Shown: positions 35,876-44,623, counted from the stretch's first letter. The stretch is DNA of 64,000 nucleotides from Nannocystis punicea (GCF_026965555.1 NZ_CP114040.1:12416001-12480000), one strand, 5' to 3'. Notes: generated from the letters alone by a model not told the origin. Numbers and translations are program-made.

Positions 35876-36741
35876 CACCGTTCGCCGTCGTCATCCTCAC
35901 GCGTGACGAGGAGCTCAACCTGCCGAAGGCCCTGGCCTCGATCGCCGGCCGTTGCCCGGTGGTGATCGTCGACTCGAACTCGGTCGACCGCACCGAGGCG
36001 ATCGCGGCCGAGTACGGGGCCGAGTTCGTGGTCCACAAGTTCGAGGACTACTCGAAGCAGCGCAACTGGGCGCTCGAGCAGGTCCAGGACCGCTTCGAGT
36101 GGATCTACTTCCTCGACGCCGACGAGGAGTTCACGCCGGCGCTGTGGGACGAGGTCCAGGCGACCATCAAGCGCGACGACCTCGACGGCGCCTACGTCCG
36201 CTGGGACGTGCGGATCCTCGGGCGCAAGCTCAAGCACGGCGAATTCACCCACGCGATGATGCTGCGGCTGATGCGGCCGAAGGTCGCCCGCTTCAGCCGC
36301 GGGATCAACGAGCGCGTCGACGACAAGGACCTGCGGATCACCTTGCTCAAGGCGCGCATGATCCACCGCGACGCCAAGCCGATGTCCGAGCTGTTCCGCA
36401 AGCACGTCGGCTACGCCGCGCGCGAGGCCAAGGTCTACGTCGACGGCCTCAGCCAGCAGCAACGCCTCGCCGAGCTGCACCTGCGCACCAAGGCCGGCCG
36501 GGTGGCGGTGCTGCGGCGGATCTACAACAAGCTGCCGCTGTTCGTGCGGCCGTTCATCAACTTCTCGCGGGCGATGGGCCTCGGCGCCTGGCGCGACGGG
36601 ATCCCCGGCGTCCTCCACGCCGGCATGCACGCGCTGTGGTACCCGATGCTCATCGACCTGCTGATCCACGAGGAGCTGCTGCGCCGGGCCGGCAAGCTCG
36701 ACGAGGAGTTCGCGCCGCGCTGGGGCGGGGAGGACGCGTAG
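35872..36741 (+). CDS. family 2 glycosyltransferase
   Basis: A 289-residue cytoplasmic-face glycosyltransferase. FAVVILTRDEELNLPKAL is the GT2 nucleotide-sugar loop; VIVDSNSVDRTEAIA carries the first Asp and WIYFLDADEEF supplies the DxD-type metal site (about residues 82-88). This resembles the WaaE/KdtX-type group that modifies lipopolysaccharide core or capsule precursors. It overlaps the ligase-like gene by four bases and the methyltransferase by one (TAGTG), so the three are translationally coupled. No membrane segment. Confidence 0.87.
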   Translation: MTPFAVVILTRDEELNLPKALASIAGRCPVVIVDSNSVDRTEAIAAEYGAEFVVHKFEDYSKQRNWALEQVQDRFEWIYFLDADEEFTPALWDEVQATIKRDDLDGAYVRWDVRILGRKLKHGEFTHAMMLRLMRPKVARFSRGINERVDDKDLRITLLKARMIHRDAKPMSELFRKHVGYAAREAKVYVDGLSQQQRLAELHLRTKAGRVAVLRRIYNKLPLFVRPFINFSRAMGLGAWRDGIPGVLHAGMHALWYPMLIDLLIHEELLRRAGKLDEEFAPRWGGEDA

Positions 36742-37424
36742 TGGCGGCGCGCCTGTTCAAAGAGCTGCTGACGCGGGTCGGGGCCCGCCTGTCCTCGCGG
36801 ACAGTTCACAACCTCAACGCGACGATCAACTACGTCGAGGTCGGGCGCTGGATGGCCGCCCGCGGGTTCGACACCTCGAGCCGCGCGGCCCATCGGTTCG
36901 AGATCTACGAGAACATCGCCCGCGCTCTCGGCGACGCGCAGGTGCTGTACCTCGAGTTCGGCGTCCACCGCGGCGAGTCGATCGCGCGCTGGGCCGAGCT
37001 GCTCCCGGGGACAGGTCGCCGCTTCGTCGGCTTCGACAGCTTCGAGGGCCTGCCCGAGGACTGGACGGCGATCGATCGCAAGGGCACGTTCTCGACCGGC
37101 GGCGTGACGCCCTTGACGAGCGACCCGCGGGTGTCGTTCGTCAAGGGCTGGTTCGACGCGACGCTGCCGGAGTTCGTGGTGCCGGCGCACGAGCGGCTGG
37201 TGCTGCACTTCGACGCCGACCTCTACAGCTCGACGCGCACGGCCCTGCGAGCGCTGGAGCCCCACATGTCCGTCGGGACCTATCTGCTCTTTGATGAGTT
37301 CGCCGACCGCAACCACGAGCTGCGCGCGTTCGACGAGTTCTGGGCGACCCACCCCGAGTGGGAGTTCCGCCTGGCCGGCTGCGACCGGATCCTCGCGCGC
37401 GTGGCCTTCGAGCGGGTGCGGTAG
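36741..37424 (+). CDS. TylF/MycF-like methyltransferase
   Basis: A 227-residue class I SAM-dependent methyltransferase of the macrocin O-methyltransferase type, which acts on sugars. VLYLEFGVHRGESIARWAEL is the SAM-binding motif I region; GFDSFEGLPEDW is the family hallmark; LVLHFDADLYSSTRTAL and YLLFDEFADRN contain the metal-binding Asp residues of the fold. Start is GTG at 36741, one base into the preceding stop. Context suggests it methylates a sugar of the surface glycan. An exact palindrome at 36790 is read LSSRT. The gene's last codons are partly repeated about 85 bp downstream. Confidence 0.85.
   Translation: MAARLFKELLTRVGARLSSRTVHNLNATINYVEVGRWMAARGFDTSSRAAHRFEIYENIARALGDAQVLYLEFGVHRGESIARWAELLPGTGRRFVGFDSFEGLPEDWTAIDRKGTFSTGGVTPLTSDPRVSFVKGWFDATLPEFVVPAHERLVLHFDADLYSSTRTALRALEPHMSVGTYLLFDEFADRNHELRAFDEFWATHPEWEFRLAGCDRILARVAFERVR
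36790..36803. repeat. iterated palindrome TGTCC-TCGC-GGACA in the TylF-like gene
   Basis: Exact copy; codon phase differs from the addA cluster (Leu-Ser-Ser-Arg-Thr). A near-copy is at 37267 (TGTCCGTCGGGACC). Confidence 0.8.
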
Positions 37425-37449
37425 TGCGGATGCGGGGTAGATCGGGCGA

Positions 37450-37500
37450 GGCAACCTCGAGCTGCGTGGCGGAGCTCCCTACGGCGGCGCGTGGCCTTCG
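37450..37500 (+). repeat. decayed copy of the TylF-like gene's 3' end
   Basis: CGCGTGGCCTTCGAGC recurs exactly at about 37398 (inside the gene) and 37484 (after the stop), with weaker similarity on the upstream side (GAGCTGCGTGGC against GAGTTCCGCCTGGC). The gap to the next gene (37425-37668) holds nothing else recognised. Confidence 0.45.
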
Positions 37501-37668
37501 AGCCGCTCCGAGAGCGCACGCGGGCACCCTGAGCCTCGGGACGAAGCGCGCAGCCGAGGCCGGTCGCAGCCCCCGCGAGTCGGCAGTGGGCGGCCTCGCT
37601 GTGAGCGCGCGGAGGCAGGGCGGGCGCGCGGGCTGCGATCGCAGGGCGCACGAGGCGAGTGACGCGCG

Positions 37669-38883
37669 GTGAGTGAGGAGCGACAGCAGGGCCCGCGCGG
37701 GCACGCCTCGGCGTTCGTGTGGATGGCCGGGCTGTCGGTCGTGACGCTGCTGCTCGGGGCCACGCGCGAGTTCCTGATCGCCCGCGAGCTGCGGGCCAGC
37801 GGCGCGGCCGACCTGTTCTTCCGCGGCCTGGTCGCGGTGTCGGCGGCGCGGATGGTCGGCCTGTCGCTGTACCGCTCGCGGTGGTTCCCGACGTCGCGCG
37901 AGGTTTCAGGGACAGTGCTCTTGCGACAGGAACGATGGGTCAGCCTGGCGATGGCCGCGGCCGGGGTGATCGCGCTGCTGGCGATCGTCGGCCCGCGCGC
38001 GTGGGGCGACCCGACCGTGTGGGTGTTCGCGCTCGGCGTGACGCTCGCGGTCCACGGCTCGGCGCTCCGCGCCCTGGCCGAGCGGGCCGGGCGAGAGCGC
38101 CGCGGCTTCGCGCTCGAGTGGGGCATCCCGCTCGGGACCATCGCGGGGGCCACGCTGCTGCCAGGCGGCGCGCTCGGGCCGTCGCTCGGGCTGGTGGCCG
38201 GGCTGGCGGTCGGAGTGGCCGGAGTGTGGCCGACGGCTCGCTGTCCTGGGGGACATGAAACAAAGAACATGCCCCATGAGACACCTGGGAGGACAGCCGC
38301 GCTGCTCGTCGACGCGCTGGTGTACGCCAACCTCGGGCTGCTCGACGCGGCCCTGTCGCACCTGTTCCCGGTCGGCGGGTTCGCGCGGCTGAACTACGCC
38401 TACCTGTTCGTCAACGCCGCGATCATGGTGCCGTCGGCGGCCGCGACGGTGGTGGCGCTGCGGGCCTCGGCCGGCGACCCCGCGCGGGCGCACTCGGGGC
38501 TGCGCCGCTGGGCGGTGCTCGGCGGAGTGGCCGGCGCGGGCGCGGTGGCGGCGGTCGGGCTCCTGTTCGGGTGGGCGCCGGCCGCGGCGACGATCGATCG
38601 AGCGATCGGCTGGGACGTGTCCGAACAGACAGGCGTGCTGATCCTCTGGAGCGCGCCGTTCGCCGGGTTGCGCCTGGCCAACACGATCGGCCGCCAGTCG
38701 CAGGTGGCCGCCGACCCGCGCGGGCTGCTGGCGTGGGACCTCGGCGGCATCGCCGGGCGGGCGCTGATCTTGGGGTTCGGGGCGGGGCTCGTCGGGCTGA
38801 TCGCGTCGCCGATCGGGCTGGCCTTCGCCGAGCTCGTGCAGTTGGGCGCGTGGTGGCGCGGGCCGCGACGCAAGGGTGAATGA
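37669..38883 (+). CDS. polysaccharide flippase-like (MurJ/Wzx type) membrane protein
   Basis: A 404-residue protein with about ten membrane segments. The opening FVWMAGLSVVTLLLGATREFLIARELRASGAADLFFRG is typical of MOP-superfamily lipid-linked glycan flippases, although the chain is shorter than the usual 12-14 segments. GTG start at 37669. Context (ligase-like protein, glycosyltransferase, methyltransferase) supports transport of a lipid-linked surface glycan. A polar loop between segments (TARCPGGHETKNMPHETPGRT, 38227-38290) is encoded by a palindrome cluster with an exact copy at 38242; it looks inserted. Confidence 0.72.
   Translation: MSEERQQGPRGHASAFVWMAGLSVVTLLLGATREFLIARELRASGAADLFFRGLVAVSAARMVGLSLYRSRWFPTSREVSGTVLLRQERWVSLAMAAAGVIALLAIVGPRAWGDPTVWVFALGVTLAVHGSALRALAERAGRERRGFALEWGIPLGTIAGATLLPGGALGPSLGLVAGLAVGVAGVWPTARCPGGHETKNMPHETPGRTAALLVDALVYANLGLLDAALSHLFPVGGFARLNYAYLFVNAAIMVPSAAATVVALRASAGDPARAHSGLRRWAVLGGVAGAGAVAAVGLLFGWAPAAATIDRAIGWDVSEQTGVLILWSAPFAGLRLANTIGRQSQVAADPRGLLAWDLGGIAGRALILGFGAGLVGLIASPIGLAFAELVQLGAWWRGPRRKGE
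38242..38255. repeat. iterated palindrome TGTCC-TGGG-GGACA in the flippase-like gene
   Basis: Exact copy, third codon phase (Cys-Pro-Gly-Gly-His). It is followed by GAACATGCCCCATGAGACAC, more half-sites. Confidence 0.8.
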
Positions 38884-38978
38884 TGGTCGCGAGGGCTCGC
38901 CGAGAGCGGCCACTTCTTCGCCTCGCCCGGTGACGACACGTTCGGCAACGGCGCGACTGTGGGGCTCGGTCGCGCGGA

Positions 38979-39824
38979 TCAGGGCGCGAGGCGCCGCATC
39001 GTCACGCGGGTCTGTTCGGGCTCGAGATCGACGGCCGTGACGACGCCGTCGCACGGCGCGAGCAGCGGCGCGCCGTCGACGGCGCCCAGCGGATCGCCGA
39101 CGGCGACGAGCGCGCTCAGGGGGACGTCGAGAGTGACCCGGCCGCGGACCGTCACGACCTCGAGCCGCGCGCCCGGGTGAGGCGCCGGCAAGGGTCGGCC
39201 CACACGGGCGCAGATCGTCTCGATCGCGTCGAGCGGAGCGTCGAGGTCATGAGCGGCGACGCGAGCGGTGTAGGCGGCGAGCGCAGGCAGATCGCTCGCG
39301 GTGCCCCAGCGGCGCAGGCCCTCGACCGCGGTCGCACGCACCGCGCCGTCGCGGTCGAGCAACAACTTCGCCAGGTGCGGCGCGACCTCGACCTGGCCGC
39401 GCGAGAGCAGCGCGTAGAGGGCATGCCAGCGGACCGTGCCCTTGCGATGGCGCAGCCCGACGAACAGGAGCTCGGCCGCGCCCGGGCCGGGGACAGTGGC
39501 GACCGCGCTGACGATTTCGGGCCGATCGATCGTCGCCGGGTGCGCGCGGACCTCGTCCAGGAAAACCTGTGGATATGCCGCTGCGAGCTGCTTCAGGCAG
39601 GCGCATGCGTCGTTCTCGATCGCGCGGCGGCTCCGGCCCCTGGCCGTGGTGAGGCGGTTCGAGGCCAGGAGCGCCGCGAGGAATTCGCCGACGCCCGCGG
39701 GCCCTCGCGCGCAATAAGCAGCGATGGTGCGCTCGGCTTCGAGGCCTCCGAGCGCGGCCAGCAGCGTCGAGAGCGTCGGCTCCACACGCGGAGCATCGCA
39801 CGCGGCAGCGTCGAAGACTCGCAC
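38979..39824 (-). CDS. HEAT-like repeat protein with C-terminal barrel-sandwich hairpin
   Basis: A 281-residue protein of two parts. Residues 1-200 are paired helices (FLAALLASNRLTTARGRSRR, AAELLFVGLRHRKGTVRWHALYALL, LAKLLLDRDGAVRATAVEGLRRWG) in the style of HEAT repeats. The last 70 residues (VVTVRGRVTLDVPLSALVAV, then DPLGAVDGAPLLAPCDGVVTAVD) look like a lipoyl/biotinyl-type or HlyD-like barrel-sandwich fold, but there is no modifiable Lys in the expected turn. No signal peptide. It is convergent with the flippase-like gene. Function unknown. Confidence 0.68.
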   Translation of the reverse strand: MRVFDAAACDAPRVEPTLSTLLAALGGLEAERTIAAYCARGPAGVGEFLAALLASNRLTTARGRSRRAIENDACACLKQLAAAYPQVFLDEVRAHPATIDRPEIVSAVATVPGPGAAELLFVGLRHRKGTVRWHALYALLSRGQVEVAPHLAKLLLDRDGAVRATAVEGLRRWGTASDLPALAAYTARVAAHDLDAPLDAIETICARVGRPLPAPHPGARLEVVTVRGRVTLDVPLSALVAVGDPLGAVDGAPLLAPCDGVVTAVDLEPEQTRVTMRRLAP

Positions 39825-39864
39825 CGACTTGTCGCCGGAGAGGTCCGGCTCAGGGCGCCGCTGC

Positions 39865-40715
39865 TCAGCGGGCGACCGCGTAGACCTCGAAGCCGGTGCC
39901 GAGGCCGGCGCGGTCGACCAGGCGGGCGACGGGCTCGGCGGCCAGGGCGAGGCCGGCGGACACGGCGCGGGCGGGCAGCGAGCTGCCGAGCATGAAGCGC
40001 TGGAAGCCGCGGCTCAGGGCGGCGCGGTCGAGGCCGGAGAAGCTGGTCCAGCGGACCGGGTCGAAGTCGACGGCGCCGAGCAGGGTCTGCAGGCCGCGGC
40101 GGCTGAACAGCGACAGGTGGTCGGGCGGGATGACCATCGGGAAGCGGGGCCCCAGCGCCCGCGCCGGCAGGCCCGAGCTCGACGGGGTCGACAGGGCGAG
40201 GAAGCCGCCGGGGCGCAGCCACTTGCGGGCCTGCAGCAAGATGTCCTTCGGGACAGCCACGTGCTCGACCACCTCCCACATGGCGACGGCGTCGAAGCGC
40301 GGCGCCGGCGGGCCCAGGTCGGAGAACCACACGTCGTGGACCGTGTGGCCGCGGCGGCGCGGGCCCTCGGCAGTGCGGGCGCGGTCGACGCCCTCGACCT
40401 GCAGGCCGAGGTCGCGGCAAGCATCTAGAAAATGCCCGGGGCCGCAGCCGACCTCGAGCACCGAACGCACGCCGAAGCGGCGCAAGATGGCGGCGCGCGC
40501 GTCGCCCTCGGCCGCATGCGCTGCTCCTGGCCCTCGGCGCTGGGGTGATAGTCGGGCGCGAGGTAGAGGGTCTCGAGCGCCTGCGGGTCGGGCAGCGGCG
40601 TGACGAACACGGTGGCGCAGCGGCGGCAGCGGGCGTGGTCGAAGTCGCGGACGCGGAACGCGAAGTCGGCGTGAGGGCCGTCGCAGGCCGGGCACAGGCG
40701 GACCGCCGAGTTCAC
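39865..40715 (-). pseudogene. class I methyltransferase with N-terminal zinc ribbon, frameshifted
   Basis: Two frames must be joined to give the full protein. Upstream frame: GTG at 40715 behind AGGAGG, then MNSAVRLCPACDGPH, ARCRRCATVFVTPLP and LETLYLAPDYHPSAEGQEQR, a zinc-ribbon head. Downstream frame: AEGDARAAILRRFGVRSVLE, then VGCGPGHFLDACRDLGLQVEG (SAM motif I) and MWEVVEHVAVPKDILLQ to the stop at 39865. The break is at about 40505-40530; the total is 851 bp, two more than a multiple of three. Either a real inactivating frameshift or a sequencing error. Intact relatives methylate small molecules or sugars. It follows the polysaccharide cluster. An exact palindrome is at 40242 (VAVPKDI). 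Confidence 0.8.
40242..40255. repeat. iterated palindrome TGTCC-TTCG-GGACA in the methyltransferase
   Basis: Exact copy. Same N4 (TTCG) as at 54517 and 57914. Confidence 0.8.
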
Positions 40716-40790
40716 GCCCTCCTGATTAACACGGGCGGCGGAGGCTCGCCAGCCCGCCGGTGCCCCCGGCGTGCTAGGGTTCGGGCGCCC

Positions 40791-42836
40791 GTGGCTTACG
40801 TCGTCCTCGCCCGCAAGTACCGCCCGCAGCGCTTCGCCGACCTCGTCGGCCAGGAGCACGTGACGCGCACGCTGGCGAACGCGATCGCCCACGACCGGGT
40901 CCACCACGCCTACCTGTTCTGCGGCGCGCGCGGCCTCGGCAAGACCACCGCCGCCCGGCTTTTGGCCAAGTGCCTGGTGTGCGTCAAGGGGCCGACGATC
41001 GACCCCTGCAACGAGTGCAGCGAGTGCGTCGCGGTCACCGAGGGCCGCTCGGTCGACGTCATCGAGATCGACGGCGCCAGCAACAACCGCGTCGAGGATG
41101 TTCGCAACATCCGCGAGCAGGTCCGCTACCTGCCGCAGACCGCCCGGCGGAAGATCTACATCATCGACGAGGTGCACATGCTGACCGGCTCGGCCTTCAA
41201 CGCGCTGTTGAAGACGCTCGAGGAGCCGCCCCCGCACGTCACCTTCATCTTCGCCACCACCGAGGTCCACGAGCTGCCGGCGACGATCCTCTCGCGAGTG
41301 TCGCGCTTCGACTTCCGCCGCCTGTCGAGCGCGCAGCTGGTCGGCCACCTCAAGTCGATCCTCGCCCGCGAGGGCGTCAGCGTCGAGGAGGCCGGCCTCT
41401 ACACGGTCGCGCGCGCCGGCGACGGCTCGGTCCGCGACTCGCTCACGCTCCTCGACAAGGTGATCGCCTTCGCCAGCGACACCGGAAAGATCAGCGCCGA
41501 GGAGGTCCGGGTGGTCCTCGGGGTCCCGAGCACGCTCGCGGTCGCCGGCCTGGTCGAGGCCGTGCTGGCCCGCGACGCCACGCTGACCCTGCGGCGCTTC
41601 GACGAGATCTTCACCTCCGGGCAAGATCTCCTGGCCCTCGCGCTGGAGCTGCTCAAGCACCTGCGCGACCTCACCGTGGTCAAGCTGACCGGCAGTCGCG
41701 ATGTCCTGCTCGACGCCTCCGACCAGGAGTTCGAGCACCTCACCCGCCAGGCCGCGGATGTCGACGCGACCGCGCTGTCGCAGCTGTTCGACCGCTTCAC
41801 CCGGGTCGTCGACGCCCTCCCGCGCACGCGCGTGCCGCGGCTCGTGCTCGAGATGGGGCTGCTCGACCTGGTCCACACCGAGCCGCTCATGCCGCTCGGC
41901 GATCTCATCGATCGCCTGGAGCAGATCTCTGCCCCAGGTCACGGCGGTGGGGGCGGCGGGTTCGCACCCGGAGGTCCGGCGGCGCGCGGTGGTGGTGAGG
42001 CGCCGCGACCTCAACGCTCGACCCCAGATTTTCCCGCGCGCCCGCCCCAGCGCGCCGCCGCACCCGACATCGACAGCTTTCTGGCGCAGCTGAAGCCGCC
42101 TGGCGCAGCGGGGCCGTCGCAGCCCGCGGCACCGCCGCCGCAATCGGCGGGTCCGCCGCAACCGGCAAGCCCGCCGCAGCGCCCGCCCGACATGCCGCGG
42201 GAAGCCGCCCGTCCGGCTCCGGCTGCCTCGCCGGTCCCCCAGCGGCGCCCGGAACCAGCGCCGGCGACCTTCGCTCCACCCACGCCGGCGGCCTTCGCTC
42301 CGCCCGCGCCAACCCCTTCGGCGCCGGCTCCCTCCGTCCCGCCGCAATCGGCAACCCCGACGGCCGAGGCGTGCGCCGTCTGCCCCGGCAGCCCGCGCGA
42401 GGCCAACGGTGCGGCGATCCCCTGGGCCAGCCTGCCGCCGTTCACCGCCTGGGAGGAGTTCTTGAACCGGATGCGGCGCGAGGAGATGGCGATCTTCGCC
42501 ATCCTGGCCGAATTCGGGCTCCTGAGCGTCGACCAGGGGATCGTTCGCCTGGTCGGCAGCAACTATTACCGTGACATGCTCCAGAAGCACCGCGGGCAGA
42601 TCGACGAGGCGCTGCATCTGCATATGGGGATGCCGTTCCGCCTCGAGCTGATCGAGGGCGAAGCGACGCCCCCGGAGACGCCGAGCCTGCGGCAGATCGA
42701 GCGCCAGCGTCAGGAGGCACTGCAGGCCGAGGTGCTGCAGGAAGCCAAGGCGCACCCGCAGATTCAGGCGCTCCTGGCCCAATTCGAGGGTCAGCTCAAG
42801 CAGGTCCGGCCGCTGGTCGCGCCGCAGGCCAAGTGA
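40791..42836 (+). CDS. dnaX: DNA polymerase III subunit gamma/tau
   Basis: A 681-residue clamp-loader ATPase of the replisome. VVLARKYRPQRFADLVGQEH is the family opening; Walker A is GARGLGKTT (Lys51), the zinc module uses Cys63, Cys72, Cys75 and Cys78 (CVKGPTIDPCNECSEC), and IIDEVHMLTGSAFNALLKTL and ILSRVSRFDF are the Walker B and sensor segments. Residues about 370-540 are an Ala/Pro-rich linker, followed by the tau C-terminal domain. GTG start at 40791. No obvious slippery A-run that would make a separate gamma form. It heads the conserved dnaX-ybaB-recR group. Confidence 0.95.
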   Translation: MAYVVLARKYRPQRFADLVGQEHVTRTLANAIAHDRVHHAYLFCGARGLGKTTAARLLAKCLVCVKGPTIDPCNECSECVAVTEGRSVDVIEIDGASNNRVEDVRNIREQVRYLPQTARRKIYIIDEVHMLTGSAFNALLKTLEEPPPHVTFIFATTEVHELPATILSRVSRFDFRRLSSAQLVGHLKSILAREGVSVEEAGLYTVARAGDGSVRDSLTLLDKVIAFASDTGKISAEEVRVVLGVPSTLAVAGLVEAVLARDATLTLRRFDEIFTSGQDLLALALELLKHLRDLTVVKLTGSRDVLLDASDQEFEHLTRQAADVDATALSQLFDRFTRVVDALPRTRVPRLVLEMGLLDLVHTEPLMPLGDLIDRLEQISAPGHGGGGGGFAPGGPAARGGGEAPRPQRSTPDFPARPPQRAAAPDIDSFLAQLKPPGAAGPSQPAAPPPQSAGPPQPASPPQRPPDMPREAARPAPAASPVPQRRPEPAPATFAPPTPAAFAPPAPTPSAPAPSVPPQSATPTAEACAVCPGSPREANGAAIPWASLPPFTAWEEFLNRMRREEMAIFAILAEFGLLSVDQGIVRLVGSNYYRDMLQKHRGQIDEALHLHMGMPFRLELIEGEATPPETPSLRQIERQRQEALQAEVLQEAKAHPQIQALLAQFEGQLKQVRPLVAPQAK

Positions 42837-42873
42837 GCAATCCGGCCCGGGAATTGGCGCTCACGGCAAGCCG

Positions 42874-42891
42874 ACAGGCCTTTGGACCTGT
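42874..42891. repeat. short palindrome between dnaX and ybaB
   Basis: ACAGGCCTTTGGACCTGT, a variant with ACAGG/CCTGT arms. It could act as a weak attenuator or simply be another palindrome relative. Confidence 0.4.
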
Positions 42892-42925
42892 GCCCCGGAG
42901 CTTTCCGGAGTAGGATGAACCCATC

Positions 42926-43252
42926 ATGAGCGAGTTTGACCTCGGAGCGATGATGCGGCAGGCGCAGGTTTTGCGCCAGCAGCTTGAGAGCATGCAGCAG
43001 AACCTCGACCACGAGGTGGTCGAGGGCAGCGCGGGGAGCGGCCTGGTCAAGGCCAAGGCATCGGGGACGCAGCGGCTCATCAGCATCGAGCTCGCCCCGG
43101 CGGCGATGACCGAGGACCGCGAGATGGTGCAGGACCTGATCGTCGCGGCGGTCAACAACGCGCTCGATAAGGCCAAGTCGCTGCAGCAGCAACGGGTCGG
43201 CAACCTGATCCCCCCCGGCATGATGGGCCCCGGCGGCTTCCCTGGGCTGTGA
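42926..43252 (+). CDS. ybaB: YbaB/EbfC-family nucleoid-associated protein
   Basis: A 108-residue protein of normal family length. MSEFDLGAMMRQAQVLRQQL and the central VEGSAGSGLVKAKASGTQRL carry the dimer-forming helix and the conserved G-x-G-x-V beta segment. Members bind DNA as dimers and are nearly always encoded between dnaX and recR, as here. The Gly/Pro-rich tail PPGMMGPGGFPGL is typical. Its stop overlaps recR (GTGA). Confidence 0.93.
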   Translation: MSEFDLGAMMRQAQVLRQQLESMQQNLDHEVVEGSAGSGLVKAKASGTQRLISIELAPAAMTEDREMVQDLIVAAVNNALDKAKSLQQQRVGNLIPPGMMGPGGFPGL

Positions 43253-43854
43253 GCGGCGACGACGCGCAGAACCCCCTGCAGCGCCTGGCGGCGCTGCTGA
43301 CCCGGTTGCCGGGCATCGGCGAGAAGACGGCGATGCGCCTGGCGCTGTCGCTGGTCAAGGCCAACGGCGACTACGTGGCCGCGCTGGCCGAGGCGATCGC
43401 CGGGGTCCATCGGCAGCTCGGGCTGTGCGAGGTCTGCTTCGACCTGTGCACCGGCGGGACGTGCGAGCGCTGCCGGGACTCGCGCCGCGACACTGGCACC
43501 ATCTGCGTCGTCGCGCAGCCGCAGGACCGGATGGCCATCGAGCGGACCGGCGCGTACCACGGGCTTTACCACGTGTTGCATGGGGTACTCGACCCGCTCG
43601 GCGGAGTCGGACCCGACGAGCTGCGGGTCAAGGAGCTGCTGCGGCGGCTGCAGGGTGACAGCGTCCGCGAGGTCATCGTCGCCACGAGCCCCAACGTCGA
43701 GGGCGACGCCACCGCGGTCTACCTGGCGAAGTTGCTGCGTCCGCTGGGCGTACAGGTATCAAGGATCGCCAGCGGGGTCGCCGTCGGCGGAGAGCTCGAG
43801 TACGCCGACATGAACACCTTGAATCGGGCGCTCGCGGATCGGCGCGCGCTGTAG
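43249..43854 (+). CDS. recR: recombination mediator RecR
   Basis: A 201-residue protein of the RecFOR recombination-repair pathway, which loads RecA on gapped DNA. A helix-hairpin-helix (RLPGIGEKTAMRLALSL) is followed by the four-Cys zinc site CEVCFDLCTGGTCERC, a Toprim domain (TICVVAQPQDRMAIERTGAY) and the C-terminal IASGVAVGGELEYADMNTL. All family hallmarks present. GTG start overlapping the ybaB stop by four bases. Confidence 0.95.
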   Translation: MSGDDAQNPLQRLAALLTRLPGIGEKTAMRLALSLVKANGDYVAALAEAIAGVHRQLGLCEVCFDLCTGGTCERCRDSRRDTGTICVVAQPQDRMAIERTGAYHGLYHVLHGVLDPLGGVGPDELRVKELLRRLQGDSVREVIVATSPNVEGDATAVYLAKLLRPLGVQVSRIASGVAVGGELEYADMNTLNRALADRRAL

Positions 43855-44131
43855 GGCCCGAGGACGCGCGGAACGACTCGCCTCGAGACGCGGGTCGGTC
43901 GGGGTTCCCGATGCCCACGCGCGCCATGGCCGCGTCACGCGGTCAGAGCGCCGCGCGCTCGCGTGAGCATGCGACGACCCTGAACGTCGGGCCACGGTCA
44001 TGGAGAGGCTTTGCGCCGGCTTTCGCTCGAGGCTGCCATCCGTGATGGACTTGCCCGAATGACTTTGTTACGGTTTTGGCGCCCATGGACATAGGTCCGG
44101 GTCCCCACGTCGAGCCTCAGGAGTCTCACCC
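43855..44131. other. gap upstream of mglB
   Basis: 277 bp with no gene. The last 80 bases contain an AT patch (TGACTTTGTTACGGTTTTGG, from 44059) that is a reasonable place for the mglBA promoter; TTGTTA followed 17 bases later by GACATA is the best but weak pair. Confidence 0.3.
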
Positions 44132-44614
44132 TTGAACCCGCTGAATCCCCAGCTCGTGATGTATGAAGAGGAGCAGAAGCAGATCCAAGCGATCGCTGAG
44201 CGGCTCCATCAGGACTCGCGAGCGAGAACGATTCTCCTCATCGACAAGAACGGACAGCTCGTCGCAGCCGCGGGCGACAGCGCCGCCCTCGACACGACCT
44301 CGTTGAGCTCTCTGGTGGCCGGCAACGTCGCGGCGACCGGTGGCATCGCTCAGCTGTTGCGCGAGGACGAGTTCACCGCCCAGTTCCACGAGGGCAAGGG
44401 CATGTCGATCCACATGTCCCTGGTGGGCCGGCGGATCATCCTGGTCGTCCTGTTCGACAAGAACACGACGCAGGGACTGGTCCGTCTCCGCGTCAAGAGG
44501 GCCCAAGACGAACTCGTGCCGATCTTCGAGGCGCTGGCCAAGAAGGTGACCACGCAGTCGGCGCCCTTCGCGGAGATCACCGATCAGGACATCGACAACC
44601 TGTTCAACGACTAG
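44132..44614 (+). CDS. mglB: MglB, GTPase-activating protein of MglA
   Basis: A 160-residue Roadblock/LC7 protein, close to the length of characterised myxobacterial MglB. TTG start at 44132 behind CAGGAG. The fold shows in ARTILLIDKNGQLVAAAGD, then GGIAQLLREDEFTAQFHEGK and IHMSLVGRRIILVVLFDK. In Myxococcus xanthus MglB sits at the lagging pole, stimulates GTP hydrolysis by MglA and thereby sets motility polarity. It is 9 bp upstream of mglA, so the pair is one operon. The C-terminal ITDQDIDNLFND is the acidic tail seen in relatives. Confidence 0.93.
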   Translation: MNPLNPQLVMYEEEQKQIQAIAERLHQDSRARTILLIDKNGQLVAAAGDSAALDTTSLSSLVAGNVAATGGIAQLLREDEFTAQFHEGKGMSIHMSLVGRRIILVVLFDKNTTQGLVRLRVKRAQDELVPIFEALAKKVTTQSAPFAEITDQDIDNLFND

Positions 44615-44623
44615 CGAGAACCG

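Noticed and set aside
40425..42782. 785-codon minus-strand frame opposite dnaX
   Set aside because: Only its last 100 codons are real (the zinc-ribbon head of the frameshifted methyltransferase); the remainder is antisense to dnaX.
42837..42925. Signal recognition particle RNA between dnaX and ybaB
   Set aside because: The gap is only 89 bp and lacks the conserved GGTCAGGTCCGGAAGG-type domain; only a short palindrome is present.
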